Origin: Lepisosteus oculatus
Taxonomy: Eukaryota > Chordata > Actinopteri > Semionotiformes > Lepisosteidae
Assembly (NCBI RefSeq): GCF_040954835.1
Contig: NC_090709.1
Coordinates: 41,114,490-41,178,489 of the forward strand
Direction of reading: 5' to 3'
DNA length: 64,000 bases
In this document: piece by piece, positions 34,667-46,628 of the stretch
Position numbering within the stretch: position 1 is the stretch's first letter
How the letters are laid out: the number at the start of each line of letters is the position of its first letter
Program-made: the position numbers and the translations under genes
The notes under the pieces: model-generated
Seen by the model: only the letters and a program-made list of their open reading frames with translations
The model's database searches: none
What the model was told of the DNA's origin: nothing

Positions 34667-35473
34667 ATGGCGGTGTGGGGCCGAGGCTGGGGGTGGGTGA
34701 GTCCTGTGTTCTCCTACCGGCCCTGGGGGGCGAAGGAGGAAGAGGAGGAGGAGGAGGAGGAGGGGATGAAGTGTGAGGCGCAGGTGAAGAGGGCGGGAGG
34801 GGGCTGGGGAGGATGGGGTTGGGGCTGGCGGAGGGTAAAGGTCGCGGGGGCGGAAGGGGGGGTCGACGAGCTGGGGGCGACCGGGGAAGAAGAGGAAGAG
34901 GAGGAGGAGGAGGAGGAGGTGGAGTGTGAGGGCGCCCCCTGGTGGCGGAGGTGGAGAGCGGCGCTCTCTCCCGCCTCCTGGCTCCGGCCCCGGCAGGAGG
35001 CGGGGAACCCTGAGGAGGAGGAGGAGGTGGCGAGGGTGGGGGCGCCCGGGGCTCCCCAGCTCCGGGGCCTGTGGCGCTCCTGGCGGGGCTCGCTGCGGCC
35101 CGAGCACTACGAGATCTGCCCCAACCTCCTGCGCCACCTCTCCGACCTGGCCCTGGCGGCCCTGCTGCGGGCCGCGGGGCCCCCGGCGCGGGCGGCGCTG
35201 GACCTGCTGGGCGTGCCCGCCGGCGCCCCGCGGCTCTGGGCCCACGGCATGGCGCTCTTCCTGGCCGCCGCGGCGGGCCTGACGCTGCTGCTGGGGCTGC
35301 TGCAGGCCTACCTGCCCCACTTCGCCCTGGCCTACGGCGCGCTGCAGGCGCTCGTCATCTCCGTCAGCCTGCGGCGGGAGAGGGGCGAGGAGGACGAGGA
35401 GGAGGAGGAGGAGGAGGTGTACCTGGACACGGAGGAGGGGCCCGGCGGAGATCTGGAGGGCAGGCCCGGGTGA
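34667..35473 (+). CDS. C6orf47: C6orf47 (G4) homologue, MHC class III protein of unknown function
   Basis: Uninterrupted coding sequence of 269 codons including stop, like the single-exon mammalian gene (about 294 aa). The chosen ATG gives MAVWGRGWGWVSP...RPWG, parallel to the human start (a short W/G/P-rich head ending in PRPWG). An in-frame ATG 99 bp upstream is less like it. The middle is low-complexity, with three Glu runs and Trp/Gly-rich linkers. The conserved C-terminal half (about residues 140-240) contains EHYEICPNLLRHLSDLA, RAALDLLGVP, LWAHGMALFLAAAAG and LPHFALAYGALQALVISVSL. The last two are hydrophobic and may enter a membrane. It ends in another acidic tract. The function of the family is unknown. 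Linkage to class I genes and SNHG32 supports the identity. Confidence 0.85.
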   Translation: MAVWGRGWGWVSPVFSYRPWGAKEEEEEEEEEGMKCEAQVKRAGGGWGGWGWGWRRVKVAGAEGGVDELGATGEEEEEEEEEEEVECEGAPWWRRWRAALSPASWLRPRQEAGNPEEEEEVARVGAPGAPQLRGLWRSWRGSLRPEHYEICPNLLRHLSDLALAALLRAAGPPARAALDLLGVPAGAPRLWAHGMALFLAAAAGLTLLLGLLQAYLPHFALAYGALQALVISVSLRRERGEEDEEEEEEEVYLDTEEGPGGDLEGRPG

Positions 35474-35494
35474 GCGAGAGTTCGTCTTTGCTTT

Positions 35495-35965
35495 GGCAAC
35501 ATACTTGCGTTGAAGCCGATATCCTGGCTTCATCTCTAGACACAGCTTGTTCCCCACCCCCGCCCCCCTCTGTGTACAGAAGAGCCCCCCTGTCCTGACT
35601 GGAGGAGCTCACCCAGCTGTGTCTGGAGAGAAGCCGGGGTATCGGCTTCAACCACACGGGCTGGGCGGCTTGTTCCCCACCCCCACCCCCCTCTGTGTAC
35701 AGAAGAGCCCCCTGTCCTGACTGGAGGAGCTCACCCAGCTGTGTCTGGAGAGGAGCCAGGGTATCGGCTTCAACCACAGGGCTGGGCAGCTTGTTCCCCA
35801 CCCCCACCCCCCTCTGTGTACAGTGGAGCCTCCTGTCCTGACTGGAGGAGCTCACCCAGCTGCGTCTGGAGAGAAGCCAGGGTATCGGCTTCAGCCACAG
35901 GGCTGGGCGGCTTGTTCCCCACCCCCACGCCCCTCTGTGTACAGAAGAGCCCCCTGTCCTGGGTG
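35495..35965 (-). repeat. LINE-derived tandem repeat (about 120 bp), reversed
   Basis: Four copies of the same unit as at 18.96 and 25.9 kb, in opposite orientation. It begins about 20 bp after the C6orf47 stop codon, so it may be part of its 3' UTR. Confidence 0.88.
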
Positions 35966-36785
35966 TTGAACGCGCGCCCCTGTACTTTCTTCTTGTTGGC
36001 TTTTGAGGTTTGTGTTGGGTTGTAGGAAGTCCCTTCGTCGCCTTTCCGGTTACGAGTCTGTGTTCCTTTAAATGCAGAGTCTGGGTGGTAACTGGGTGGT
36101 TCTGGGTTCACGTCCGGGCTGTGCCACTGACTCATTGAAATAGAATGAAGAGGCGAGCAAGTGGTTCTTCTGGTGTCTTGAGCTTTAGGTGAAACTAGAA
36201 AACCGAGCTCCTGGCAAAAGCTGCTCCACAGCAATTAGAAATTGTTCCTATAATTAGGAGTATAAATTAGTTTCCTTTCAGTTCAGTAGGCGTGTCTGTT
36301 CAAAGAAATTGACCTCTTGAATCTTTGTAGCTTACGAGTGGCGCAGAGCTCATTTAACGGGCTCCAAAACCCAGACCGATCCAGACGTGTGAAATCTCAA
36401 TTTGACGGCGAAACCTTCCAGAACGAATTCGGTTTCTGGTCGCCTCTTCGCAGCGGACAGAGCAAAGCCGATCTCCGCTGTGCTGTCCCGATCGGCACGC
36501 CGTGTGACGCCAGACATCCGTGATGGAGCAGCTGGAAAGCAAATTGAATTTTCAGGGTTTGGGTGCAACGGGTGTGATTTCTAGGTACATACCTCCGTGT
36601 ACAAGAGAGGTTCAATGCCGCCGGCAGAGGCCGGAAAAGATCATCGTCCCCGACGGCAATACTGATCCACTGCTTCGGGATTGACGGATACCGAGGAACA
36701 GCTCAGCTGGAGTCATGCAGCCCCAGATGTCACCTCACAGGGGACAGTGAAGCAAAACCACACCTTACATATACAGCAGGCAGAA
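35966..36785. other. Unique DNA, no gene recognised
   Basis: Short ORFs only. No poly(A) signal for C6orf47 could be identified with confidence. Confidence 0.35.
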
Positions 36786-37728
36786 GGCGTTATGGGGGTG
36801 ATCGTGTCGGTCCAGTCCGTCACTGGGGTACAGCCCCCCTCTGTCGCTGACATATTTACAGCTCGCTGTCTGACTGGAAGGCGTTATGGGGGTGATCAGG
36901 TCGGTCCAGTCCGTCACTGGGGTACAGCCCCCCTCTGTCGCTGACATATTTACAGCTCGCTGTCTGACTGGAAGGCGTTATGGGTGGTGATCGGGTCGGC
37001 CCGGTCCGTCACTGGGGTACAGCCCCCCTCTGTCGCTGACATATTTACATCTCGCTGTCTGACTGGAAGGCGTTATGGGGGTGATCGGGTCGGCCCAGTC
37101 CGTCACTGGGGTACAGCCCCCCTCTGTCGCTGACATATTTACAGCTCGCTGTCTCAGGAAGGCGTTATGGGGGTGATCAGGTCGGTCCAGTCCGTCACTG
37201 GGGTACAGCGCCCCCTCGGTCGCTGACATATTTACAGCTCGCTGTCTCAGGAAGGCGTTATGGGGGTGATCGGGTCGGTCCAGTCCGTCACTGGGGTACA
37301 GTGCCCCCTCTGTCGCTGACAAATTTTCAGCTCACTTTCTCAGGAAGGCGTTATGGGGGTGATCGGGTCGGTCCAGTCCGTCACTGGGGTACAGCCCCCC
37401 TCTGTCGCTGACATATTTACAGCTCGCTGTCTGACTGGAAGGCGTTATGGGGGTGATCGGGTCGGCCCAGTCCGTCACTGGGGTACAGCCCCCCTCTGTC
37501 GCTGACATATTTACAGCTCGCTGTCGGACTGGAAGGCGTTATGGGGGTGATCGGGTCGGCCCAGTCCGTCACTGGGGTACAGCCCCCCTCTGTCGCTGAC
37601 ATATTTACAGCTCGCTGTCGGACTGGAAGGCGTTATGGGGGTGATCGGGTCGGCCCAGTCCGTCACTGGGGTACAGCGCCCCCTCGGTCGCTGACATATT
37701 TACAGCTCGCTGTCTGACTGGAAGGCCG
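36786..37728. repeat. About 92-bp minisatellite
   Basis: About ten copies of aaggcgttatgggggtgatc + gggtcggcccagtccgtcac + tggggtacagcccccctctg + tcgctgacatatttacagct + cgctgtctgactgg. Some units lack the final 'actgg' and read ctcaggaagg. Confidence 0.9.
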
Positions 37729-37949
37729 GGACTATCGATGGGGATACCAGTCACCCTGGGGTCTCTCTCTTCTCCGGGGAGCGTCACAGGAGCAGACAGA
37801 CACGAACCCCCAGATTCAGAGACGGGGTCTTCCCCCCAGGCTGTCACACGACTGACCTCCTGGCTCACACCGATGGGTCGTGTGAAGCCGCCGGTCCGGT
37901 CCGGTCCGGTCCGGTCCGGTCCACTCATTCCTCTCCCTCTCCCTGCAGG

Positions 37950-38750
37950 ACCAGCAGCGCCGGGGAGGACCAGCAGCCCTAGCGGAGGACCGGAGAGGGC
38001 GGTGGAGACGAGGGACCGGCGCCGACCCCGGTCCCGCTTTCCGGACGGATTCTCCCGGGTTTGGGACCGGCCCGACCGGTACCGCCCCTGGCGCGGGCCC
38101 GCCAGGCCGACCGGGACACGTGCCCGAGGAGAGCACGCGGAAGATGGGGCCGGCACCCCTCGGAGACGGGCCTGTCCAGCTGCTGACCGCTGGCCGGCCG
38201 GACACTGTCTCGTCTGGGGGGGGCTGTGATGAACACGCCGGAGTCGTCGGCGAAGAGCTGGCTGGGGGAGACTGCGAGGGACGCCGAGCGTGGGAGCGGG
38301 TTCGAGCCCGGGCGCTCTCTTCTGGACGCCGAGAGTGGTAGAGGCGGGCTTCGGGGGGCCAGGGACGAACACGCCAGAGTCGTCAGCGAAGAGCTGATTG
38401 GGGGGGGGGCAGTCGGCAGGAGAGGGACGAAGACGGCGGCCTGCGCAGGAGCGGGTTCGAGCCCGGCGCTCTCTTCTGTACGCCGAGAGTGGTAGAGGCG
38501 GGCTTCGGGGGCCAGGGACGAACACGCCAGAGTCGTTGGCGAAGAGCTGATTGGGGAGGGCGGGGGGGGGACAGCCGGCAGGAGAGGGACGAAGACGGCG
38601 GCCTGCGCAGCCCGGCGCGCTCTTCTGTACGCCGAGAGTGGCAGAGGCGGGCTTCGGTGGTGGGGGGTGGTTCTTGGTTGTGGTGCTGGTTCAGCAGGAA
38701 TACCCTGGTAATGACTTACCTTGTTCTGTTGTGGTTTAAATAAATGATTT
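37950..38750 (+). other. Possible terminal exon of an unidentified plus-strand gene
   Basis: A strong acceptor (cctctccctctccctgcag, ending 37949) is followed by CpG-rich sequence. One frame is open to 38229 and is rich in Arg/Pro (e.g. RDRRRPRSRFPDGF). An AATAAA lies at 38738-38743. No upstream exon or domain is recognised. From about 38240 to 38670 the sequence is a three-copy repeat. Confidence 0.25.
38240..38670. repeat. About 150-bp tandem repeat, three diverged copies
   Basis: Units contain agagtggtagaggcgggctt, cgaacacgccagagtcgt, gcgaagagctgattgggg, gcaggagagggacgaagacg and gggttcgagcccggcgctct. Confidence 0.75.
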
Positions 38751-39185
38751 CACCTCCTGCCTTCTGCGTTCGGACAGCACGTTTTCAGTACCTCGCAGGG
38801 GCGTGGGGCGCTTTTTTCAGACCGTGACGGCACGATGGCGGCGCCTGGCGGCGACAGCGCGCAACTGCAAGCGGTCGTCTCCACGGGGGAGGATGGTGTC
38901 ATTACAAGAGACTTAAGAGGGTTTAAATAAAGGAAAGATCCGTCCAAAACGAGCAGTCCTGCCAGGAGTGAGCAGACGCAGCCCTGGGGTTCAAGTTTTG
39001 TTGTTTTGTTTGTTTGTTTTTTACACTGACCCAGTCCTCGAGGGGGGAGGGAGAGGGGAGGAGTTCCCCAGGAGCTTCAAACGAATTCACAGTGTCAAAA
39101 AAAATGGGCTTCTTCAGCCTCAGCCTGGAGACATGAAGCAGGGCCCACAAGAGGAAACTTCGAGAACAGGCAAACTGAGGATAGG
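38751..39185. other. Unique DNA, no gene recognised
   Basis: Holds a small ORF at 38835-38930 (MAAPGGDSAQLQ..., 31 codons) preceded by cgcacgATGGCGG. It has no splice donor inside and is not supported further. Confidence 0.3.
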
Positions 39186-39189
39186 ATTT

Positions 39190-39360
39190 ACACAGATGGG
39201 GGTGGGGGTGGGGAACAAGCTGCCCAGCCCTGTGGTTGAAGCCGATACCCTGGCTCCTCTCCAGACACAGCTGGGTGAGCTCCTCCAGTCAGGACAGGAG
39301 GCTCTACTGTACACAGAGGGGGGTGGGGGTGGGGAACAAGCTGCCCAGCCTGGGAGCGGT
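39190..39360 (+). repeat. LINE-derived repeat, about 1.5 units
   Basis: Same unit as at 18.96 kb: ggggaacaagctgcccagcc, gttgaagccgataccctggc, and gtgagctcctccagtcagga. Confidence 0.85.
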
Positions 39361-39549
39361 TCACTTCTGCCAGATGGGCTGGGCGATCTCCTGTCTCGTG
39401 TTGTCCGTGACGGAATCAAGCTTTCCCAGCCTGGTGCTGGGGACCCCAGTCCAGTGCTTCTAATAGCGGACAGCGGGTATGCTCCTGCTTCTCACCATGC
39501 GTCAAGAGAGGCAGGAGGAGGTGACGCCTCGTGGGATTCAGGTACTTGT

Positions 39550-40285
39550 GTTGTGTCCTGTGATGGACTGGTGTCCTGTCCAGGGTGTGTGTGTGTCCTG
39601 TGATGGACTGGTGTCCTGTCCAGGGTGTGTGAGTGTGTGTGTGTCCTGTGATGGACTGGTGTCCTGTCCAGGGTGTGTGAGTGTGTGTGTGTGTGTCCTG
39701 TGATGGACTGGTGTCCTGTCCAGGGTGTGTGAGGGTGTGTGTCCTGTGATGGACTGCTGTCCTGTCCAGGGTGTGTGAGTGTGTGTGTCCTGTGATGGAC
39801 TGGTGTCCTGTCCAGGGTGTGTGAGTGTGTGTCCTGTGATGGACTGGTGTCCTGTTCAAGGTGTGTGAGTGTGTGTGTCCTGTGATGGACTGGTGTCCTG
39901 TCCAGGGTGTTTGTGTGTCCTGTGATGGACTGCTGTCCTGTCCAGGGTGTGTGAGTGTGTATGTGTCCTGTGATGGACAGCTGTCCTGTCCAGGGTGTGT
40001 GAGGGTGTGTGTGTGTCCTGTGATGGACTGGTGTCCTGTCCAGGGTGTGTGTGTGTGTGTCCTGTGATGGACTGGTGTCCTGTCCAGGGTGTGTGAGTGT
40101 GTGTGAGTGTGTGCTGTGATGGACTGGTGTCCTGTCCAGGGTGTGTGAGTGTGTGTGTGTGTCCTGTGATGGACTGGTGTCCTGTCCAGGGTGTGTGTGA
40201 GTGTGTCCTGTGATGGACTGGTGTCCTGTCCAGGGTGTGTGAGTGTGTGTGTGTCCTGTGATGGACTGCTGTCCTGTCCAGGGTG
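39550..40285 (+). repeat. GTCCTGTGATGGACTGG VNTR
   Basis: About 15 copies of gtcctgtgatggactggtgt + cctgtccagggtgtgtgag(tg)n. It ends in gaaccctgccttgtgcctgt + tgcttgctgggacagactcc, the intact 3' part of the source SINE/LINE tail. This shows how the array arose inside an element copy. Confidence 0.88.
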
Positions 40286-40653
40286 AACCCTGCCTTGTGC
40301 CTGTTGCTTGCTGGGACAGACTCCAGCTGCCCCAGTCTGTGACCCTGGACCAGATTCAGCTGTCAGAAGATGGGTGGATTGAGGGCTACTATGTCTTTGC
40401 ACCAAGAATGAGGCTACAGGGGCTGTCCTACAGGGGCTGGGGCTCGGCTCAGGCAAGGTGCAACTCCCTCCCACCCGACTAACTCCAGTGTCCCTCGCCC
40501 ACCCCCACCCCTCTTTTAATTATGCATCCACTCCCCCCTTTGCTCCGCAGTATGAAAATCAGTCTCTTATTTGCCTGTACGAGAGACGCCCAGACCATCC
40601 CCTCCTCCTGTCTCTCTGGATACTTTACTGTGTCGTTATTCTTTCGTTTCCCA

Positions 40654-40746
40654 GATGCCCTCTGGCTCCGCGCTCTGCAGGTCCGACTCTTCCTCTGTCC
40701 CCTGTGGAGACACTCGTCATCCTCACCGGTGAAGCGATCCCAGCAG
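40654..40746 (+). other. Candidate 5' untranslated exon of the lectin gene
   Basis: Lies between a good acceptor (ttctttcgtttcccag) and donor (cagcag/gtaaga). All frames carry no signal peptide and the first contains a stop, so it would be non-coding. It lies 1.35 kb upstream of the lectin start codon. Only splice motifs support it. Confidence 0.3.
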
Positions 40747-40769
40747 GTAAGACCAGACTTTTTTTTCAT

Positions 40770-42015
40770 CTCCTCCTCCTCAGATCTGTACAGGACTGGA
40801 GAGACACTCAGTCTGATCACCTCCAGCTTCACCCTCACACTCCTCCTCCTCCTCAGATCTGTACAGGACTGGAGAGACACTCAGTCTGATCACCTCCAGC
40901 TTCACCCTCACACTCCTCCTCCTCCTCAGATCTGTACAGGACTGGAGAGACACTCAGTCTGATCACCTCCAGCTTCACCCTCACACTCTTCCTCCTCCTC
41001 AGATCTGTACAGGACTGGAGAGACACTCAGTCTGATCACCTCCAGCTTCACCCTCACACTCCTCCTCCTCCTCAGATCCGTACAGGACTGGAGAGACACT
41101 CAGTCTGATCACCTCCAGCTTCACCCTCACACTCCTCCTCCTCAGATCTGTACAGGACTGGAGAGACACTCAGTCTGATCGCCTCCAGCTTCACCCTCAC
41201 ACTCCTCCTCCTCAGATCTGTACAGGACTGGAGAGACACTCAGTCTGATCGTCTCCAGCTTCACCCTCACACTCCTCCTCCTCCTCAGATCTGTACAGGA
41301 CTGGAGAGACACTCAGTCTGATCACCTCCAGCTTCACCCTCACACTCCTCCTCCTCCTCAGATCTGTACAGGACTGGAGAGACACTCAGTCTGATCACCT
41401 CCAGCTTCACCCTCACACTCTTCCTCCTCCTCAGATCTGTACAGGACTGGAGAGACACTCAGTCTGATCACCTCCAGCTTCACCCTCACACTCCTCCTCC
41501 TCCTCAGATCCGTACAGGACTGGAGAGACACTCAGTCTGATCACCTCCAGCTTCACCCTCACACTCCTCCTCCTCAGATCTGTACAGGACTGGAGAGACA
41601 CTCAGTCTGATCACCTCCAGCCTCACCCTCACACTCCTCCTCCTCCTCAGATCTGTACAGGACTGGAGAGACACTCAGTCTGATCGCCTCCAGCTTCACC
41701 CTCACACTCCTCCTCCTCCTCAGATCTGTACAGGACTGGAGAGACACTCAGTCTGATCACCTCCAGCTTCACCCTCACACTCCTCCTCCTCAGATCTGTA
41801 CAGGACTGGAGAGACACTCAGTCTGATCACCTCCAGCTTCACCCTCACACTCCTCCTCCTCAGATCTGTACAGGACTGGAGAGACACTCAGTCTGATCAC
41901 CTCCAGCTTCACCCTCACACTCCTCCTCCTCCTCCTCAGATCTGTACAGGACTGGAGAGACACTCAGTCTGATCACCTCCAGCTTCACCCTCACACTCCT
42001 CCTCCTCCTCAGATC
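40770..42015. repeat. 69-78 bp minisatellite with splice-acceptor-like units
   Basis: About 17 copies of ctcctcctcctcagatctgt + acaggactggagagacactc + agtctgatcacctccagctt + caccctcacactc. Length varies in the number of CTC triplets. Each unit has a pyrimidine tract followed by CAG. It ends 83 bp before the first coding exon of the lectin gene. Confidence 0.92.
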
Positions 42016-42097
42016 TGTAAGAATACTGTCTTGACTGTGCTTGGATGAATCTGTTTTGCAGGTGGGAAGCGTGCAGTTTGCCAGACGAGGAGAAAAG

Positions 42098-45000
42098 ATG
42101 TTCGTTTCTCTGCTGGGTGAGTCAATTCTCACTGGGGGTGGGGTGGGGGATGAATTTCTGACCTGCTCCTTCTCTTCCTGTCGAGTCACAGGGAATTTCA
42201 CAGAGATCGGCTTTCCCAGTTAGTTCCGAAGGGGAGGGAAAATGATTTTTTCGAGGCAAACCGAAGCGGGATATGACCTCCACAGCGTGCAAGTCTAATA
42301 GCACTGTGCTGTCCCGAGTCTGGCTTCTCCTGAGTCTGGCTTCGGCCTTCCCTGAGTCCCGAAAACGTCTGTGAAATTTGTTGGGCCAAACCGAATCGTC
42401 AGGGCTGCCCTGCTCTCCGCCCGCCTGCCCGTCTGCGTCTCCCTCTCGCTCCGTCCCTGTCCATCCTCCTCCGAGTCCCCCTGCATCGCGCCCGTCTGTC
42501 TCTTCCTGCCCTCGCCCCGAGCGTGCACGTCAGGCCCTGCGGGTGGAAACGCACCTGCTCTATTCAAATCCTGTTTGTCCAGGGACGGCGGCTGTCTCTC
42601 GCTTCGTAAGCAAATGGCCCGAGGTATCGATGGCCGCTAGTGGGGTTTGTTCAAGCTTTGTGATCTCAGGGAACTGCGTGTTTACCTTTCCTGCGTGATA
42701 TACGGACGTGTCTAACCTTCTTTTAACTCCTGAGCACACGCAGCAGGGAAAACAGACACTACAGGACAGGAGACACAGCGAGAGAGAGGAGATCACAGAG
42801 AATATCCCTCAGTATAAACACACACTACAGGACAGGAGACACAGCGAGAGAGAGGAGATCACAGAGAATGTCCCTCAGTTATAAACACACACAACAGGAC
42901 AAAGTGAGAGGAGATCACAGAGAATGTCCCTCAGTCATGAACACACGCAACAGGACAGGAGACACAGCGAGAGAGAGGAGACAGTACAGAAGAGGAGAGG
43001 TGAGTCCGTGCGTGAGGCTCTGAGTGACGTCGCCGATGTTGCTGACTGGGGGGCAGAGTGGCGGCTCTGTGGCTCAGGTTCTGCGCCTGTGGCTGGGAGG
43101 TTGCCGGTTCAAATCCTGTGGCAAGACCCCTTCACCCTAGCTGCTCCAGGGGGCGCCGTATAAATGGCCGACCCTGCGCTCTGACCCCCAGCTTCTCTCC
43201 CCCTGCCTGTGTGTCTCCTGGAGAGCCAGCTGGGGTCTGAGAGAAGACACGTTCCTCATGCGAGACATTGTATGGGGCCAGTAAGGCAGCGTTATCGTTA
43301 CTATTCTCATTCTTGCGTTGTCATCGTGTCTGTCCCCAGCTGCCGCCTGCCTCACTGGGGTGGCTATGCGCTCTCAGCTCTCGTCTGTCGCCACGACAAC
43401 GGCGGCCACGCCCGGCGGCGCTGGGAGAGGTGAGCGGCCCGCCGTACCGAGCTGGACGCGGGCCCGAGGCCCGGGCTGCAGGTCACGGTCCATAACCGCT
43501 CAGTCCACTAGAGGGCGGCGAGGAGCCCGGGCCTGACCTGTGTGGTGTGTGTGTGTCTAGTACAGTACATTGTACCTGTGGTACTGAGTCTCTTCAGTCT
43601 GAAGGGAGGGTCCCACACTGACAGGCTGGAGGAACTGAGTCTCTTCAGTCTGAAGGGAGGGTCCCACACTGACAGGCTGGAGGAACTGAGTCTCTTTAGT
43701 CTGAAAGGGGCGTCCCGCACTGACAGGCTGCAGAAACTGAGTCTCTTTAGTCTGAAGGGAGTGTCCCGCACCGACAGGCTGGAGGAACTGAGTCTCTTTA
43801 GTCTGAAGGGAGTGTCCCGCACTGACAGGCTGGAGGAACTGAGTCTCTTTAGTCTGAAAGGGGCGTCCCGCACTGACAGGCTACAGGAACTGAGTCTCTT
43901 CAGTCTGAAGGGAGCATCCCGCACTGACAGGCTGGAGGAACTGAGTCTCTTTTGTCTGAAGGGAGCGTCCAACACTGACAGGCTGGAGGAACTGAGTCTC
44001 TTTTGTCTGAAGGGAGCGTCCAACACTGACAGGCTGGAGGAACTGAGTCCCTTTAGTCTGGAGGGAGTCAGGACAGGAGGCTCTTCTTCACACAAGGGGT
44101 GGTGGGGGAGTGGAACAAGCCGCCCAGCCATGTCGTCGAAAAGAGCTCCTGACCGCCCCATCGGGGCAGGCGTGCCTCCTCTCGCTTGTGACCTGTCTTG
44201 TGTCCCCGTGCCCCCCCCCCCAGGCTACACGGCGTGGGTGCTGCTCCCGGAGGCCGTGACCCAGGAGAGAGCCGCGAAGGCCTGCCGGGAGGAGGGGTCG
44301 GCCCTGGCCTCCCTCCGGAGCGTGGGGGAGAACGAGTTCGTGCTGCGCTCCTTCGCGGGCGCGGCGGGCGCGTGGACCGGCCTGGCCTGGAGCAGCGGCG
44401 CGGCGCTGGAGTGGGAGTGGGCGTGGGGCGACGGCAGCCCGGCGCCGTACCGGAACTGGAGCGAGGGGGAGCCCCGGGGCCTGGCGGGGACGCCCCGCTG
44501 CGCGGAGGTGCTGCTGGGGGGCTCGCGGGCCGGAGCCTGGGGGACACTGAGCTGCAAGGAGGAGAGAGCGGCGCTGTGCAGGAGAGGTGCGGACCCCCGG
44601 ACCCCAGACTCACTGACTCACTGAACCCCAGACTCTCCGAACTCCAGACTCACTGACTCTCCGAACCCCAGACTCACTGATTCACTGACTCTCCGAACCC
44701 CAGACTCACTGACTCTCCGAACCCCAGACTCTCCGAACCCCAGACTCACTAACTCTCCGAACCCCAGACTCTCCGAACCCCAGACTCACTGACTCTCTGA
44801 ACCCCAGACTCACTTTCTCACTGACTCTCCGAACCCCAGGCTCACTGACTCACTGACTCTCCGAACCCCAGGCTCACTGACTCACTGACTCTCCGAACCC
44901 CAGGCTCACTGACTCACTGACTCTCCGAACCCCAGGCTCACTGACTCACTGACTCTCCGAACCCCAGACTCACTGACTCACTGACTCTCTGAACCCCAGA

Positions 45001-45904
45001 CTCACTGACTCTCTGAACCCCAGACTCACTGACTCTCTGAACCCCAGACTCACTGACTCTCTGAACCCCAGACTCACTTTCTCACTGACTCTCCGAACCC
45101 CAGGCTCACTGACTCACTGACTCTCCGAACCCCAGGCTCACTGACTCACTGACTCTCCGAACCCCAGACTCACTGACTCACTGACTCTCTGAACCCCAGA
45201 CTCACTGACTCTCCGAACCCCAGACTCACTGACTCTCTGAACCCCAGGCTCACTGACTCTCTGAACCCCAGGCTCACTGACTCTCTGAACCCCAGGCTCA
45301 CTGACTCACTGACTCTCCGAACCCCAGGCTCACTGACTCACTGACTCTCCGAACCCCAGGCTCACTGACTCACTGACTCACTGACTCTCTGAACCCCAGA
45401 CTCACTGACTCTCTGAACCCCAGACTCACTTTCTCACTGACTCTCCGAACCCCAGGCTCACTGACTCACTGACTCTCCGAACCCCAGGCTCACTGACTCA
45501 CTGACTCTCTGAACCCCAGGCTCACTGACTCTCCGAACCCCAGACTCACTGACTCTCCGAACCCCAGACTCACTTTCTCACTGACTCTCCGAACCCCAGA
45601 CTCACTGACTCACTGACTCTCCGAACCCCAGGCTCACTGACTCACTGACTCTCCGAACCCCAGACTCACTGACTCACTGACTCTCCGAACCCCAGACTCA
45701 CTTTCTCACTGACTCTCCGAACCCCAGGCTCACTGACTCACTGACTCTCCGAACCCCAGGCTCACTGACTCACTGACTCTCCGAACCCCAGGCTCACTGA
45801 CTCACTGACTCTCCGAACCTCGGACACACTGACACATTGATTTACTTGCTGGCACACTGAGTGCCAAAATATTCCCTACATGCACCTGTTCACTCCTGTA
45901 TAAC

Positions 45905-45973
<69 letters not shown>

Positions 45974-46582
45974 ACAGATGTGATTCCGACTTCCTCTACA
46001 GAGGTGATGTCCTCCAGTGCCGAGCTCACCGAACCCACTGAACCCACCGAACCCACCACCACTCCCACAGGTAGGACCACTGCTGGGCCCAAACTCTCTG
46101 TCCTCCAGTACCCTGTCCCAGCGTCCTCGAGCTTGAAGGCCCTGCTGCCTCACAGCGCTGGGGCCCTCAGTTCAGTTCCTGGGGTGCTGTCTGTGTGGAG
46201 TCTGCATGTTCTCCCTGCGTTCGTATGGGTTTCCTCCCACAGTCCAGAGACAGGCTGGTGGGTTAATTGGCTTCTGGGTGAACTTGCTCTGGTGTGTGTG
46301 TGTGTGTCCTGTGATGGACTGGTGTCCTGTCCAGGGTGTGTGAGTGTGTGTGTGTGTGTCCTGTGATGGACTGCTGTCCTGTCCAGGGTGTGTGAGTGTG
46401 TGTGTGTGTCCTGTGATGGACTGCTGTCCTGTCCAGGGTGTGTGAGTGTGTGTGTGTCCTGTGATGGACTGGTGTCCTGTCCAGGGTGTGTGTGTGTGTG
46501 TGTGTGTGTCCTGTGATGGACTGGTGTCCTGTCCAGGGTGTGTGTGTGTGTGTGTGTCCTGTGATGGACTGGTGTCCTGTCC

Positions 46583-46628
<46 letters not shown>

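Noticed and set aside
34421-35557. 378-aa minus-strand ORF opposite C6orf47
   Set aside because: Mirror of a GC-rich coding exon with GAG runs; the plus strand has the recognisable protein.
37605-38525. 306-aa minus-strand ORF rich in Arg/Pro
   Set aside because: Arises from GC-rich, CpG-rich sequence and repeat units; no splice or domain support.
38835-38930. Small gene MAAPGGDSAQLQ... after a Kozak-like start
   Set aside because: Only 31 codons, no donor site, no similarity recognised.
43100-43120. tRNA gene suggested by the ggttcaaatcc B box
   Set aside because: The flanking sequence does not fold into a complete cloverleaf and is shared with an inverted copy at 4.9-5.2 kb; it is a tRNA-derived SINE.
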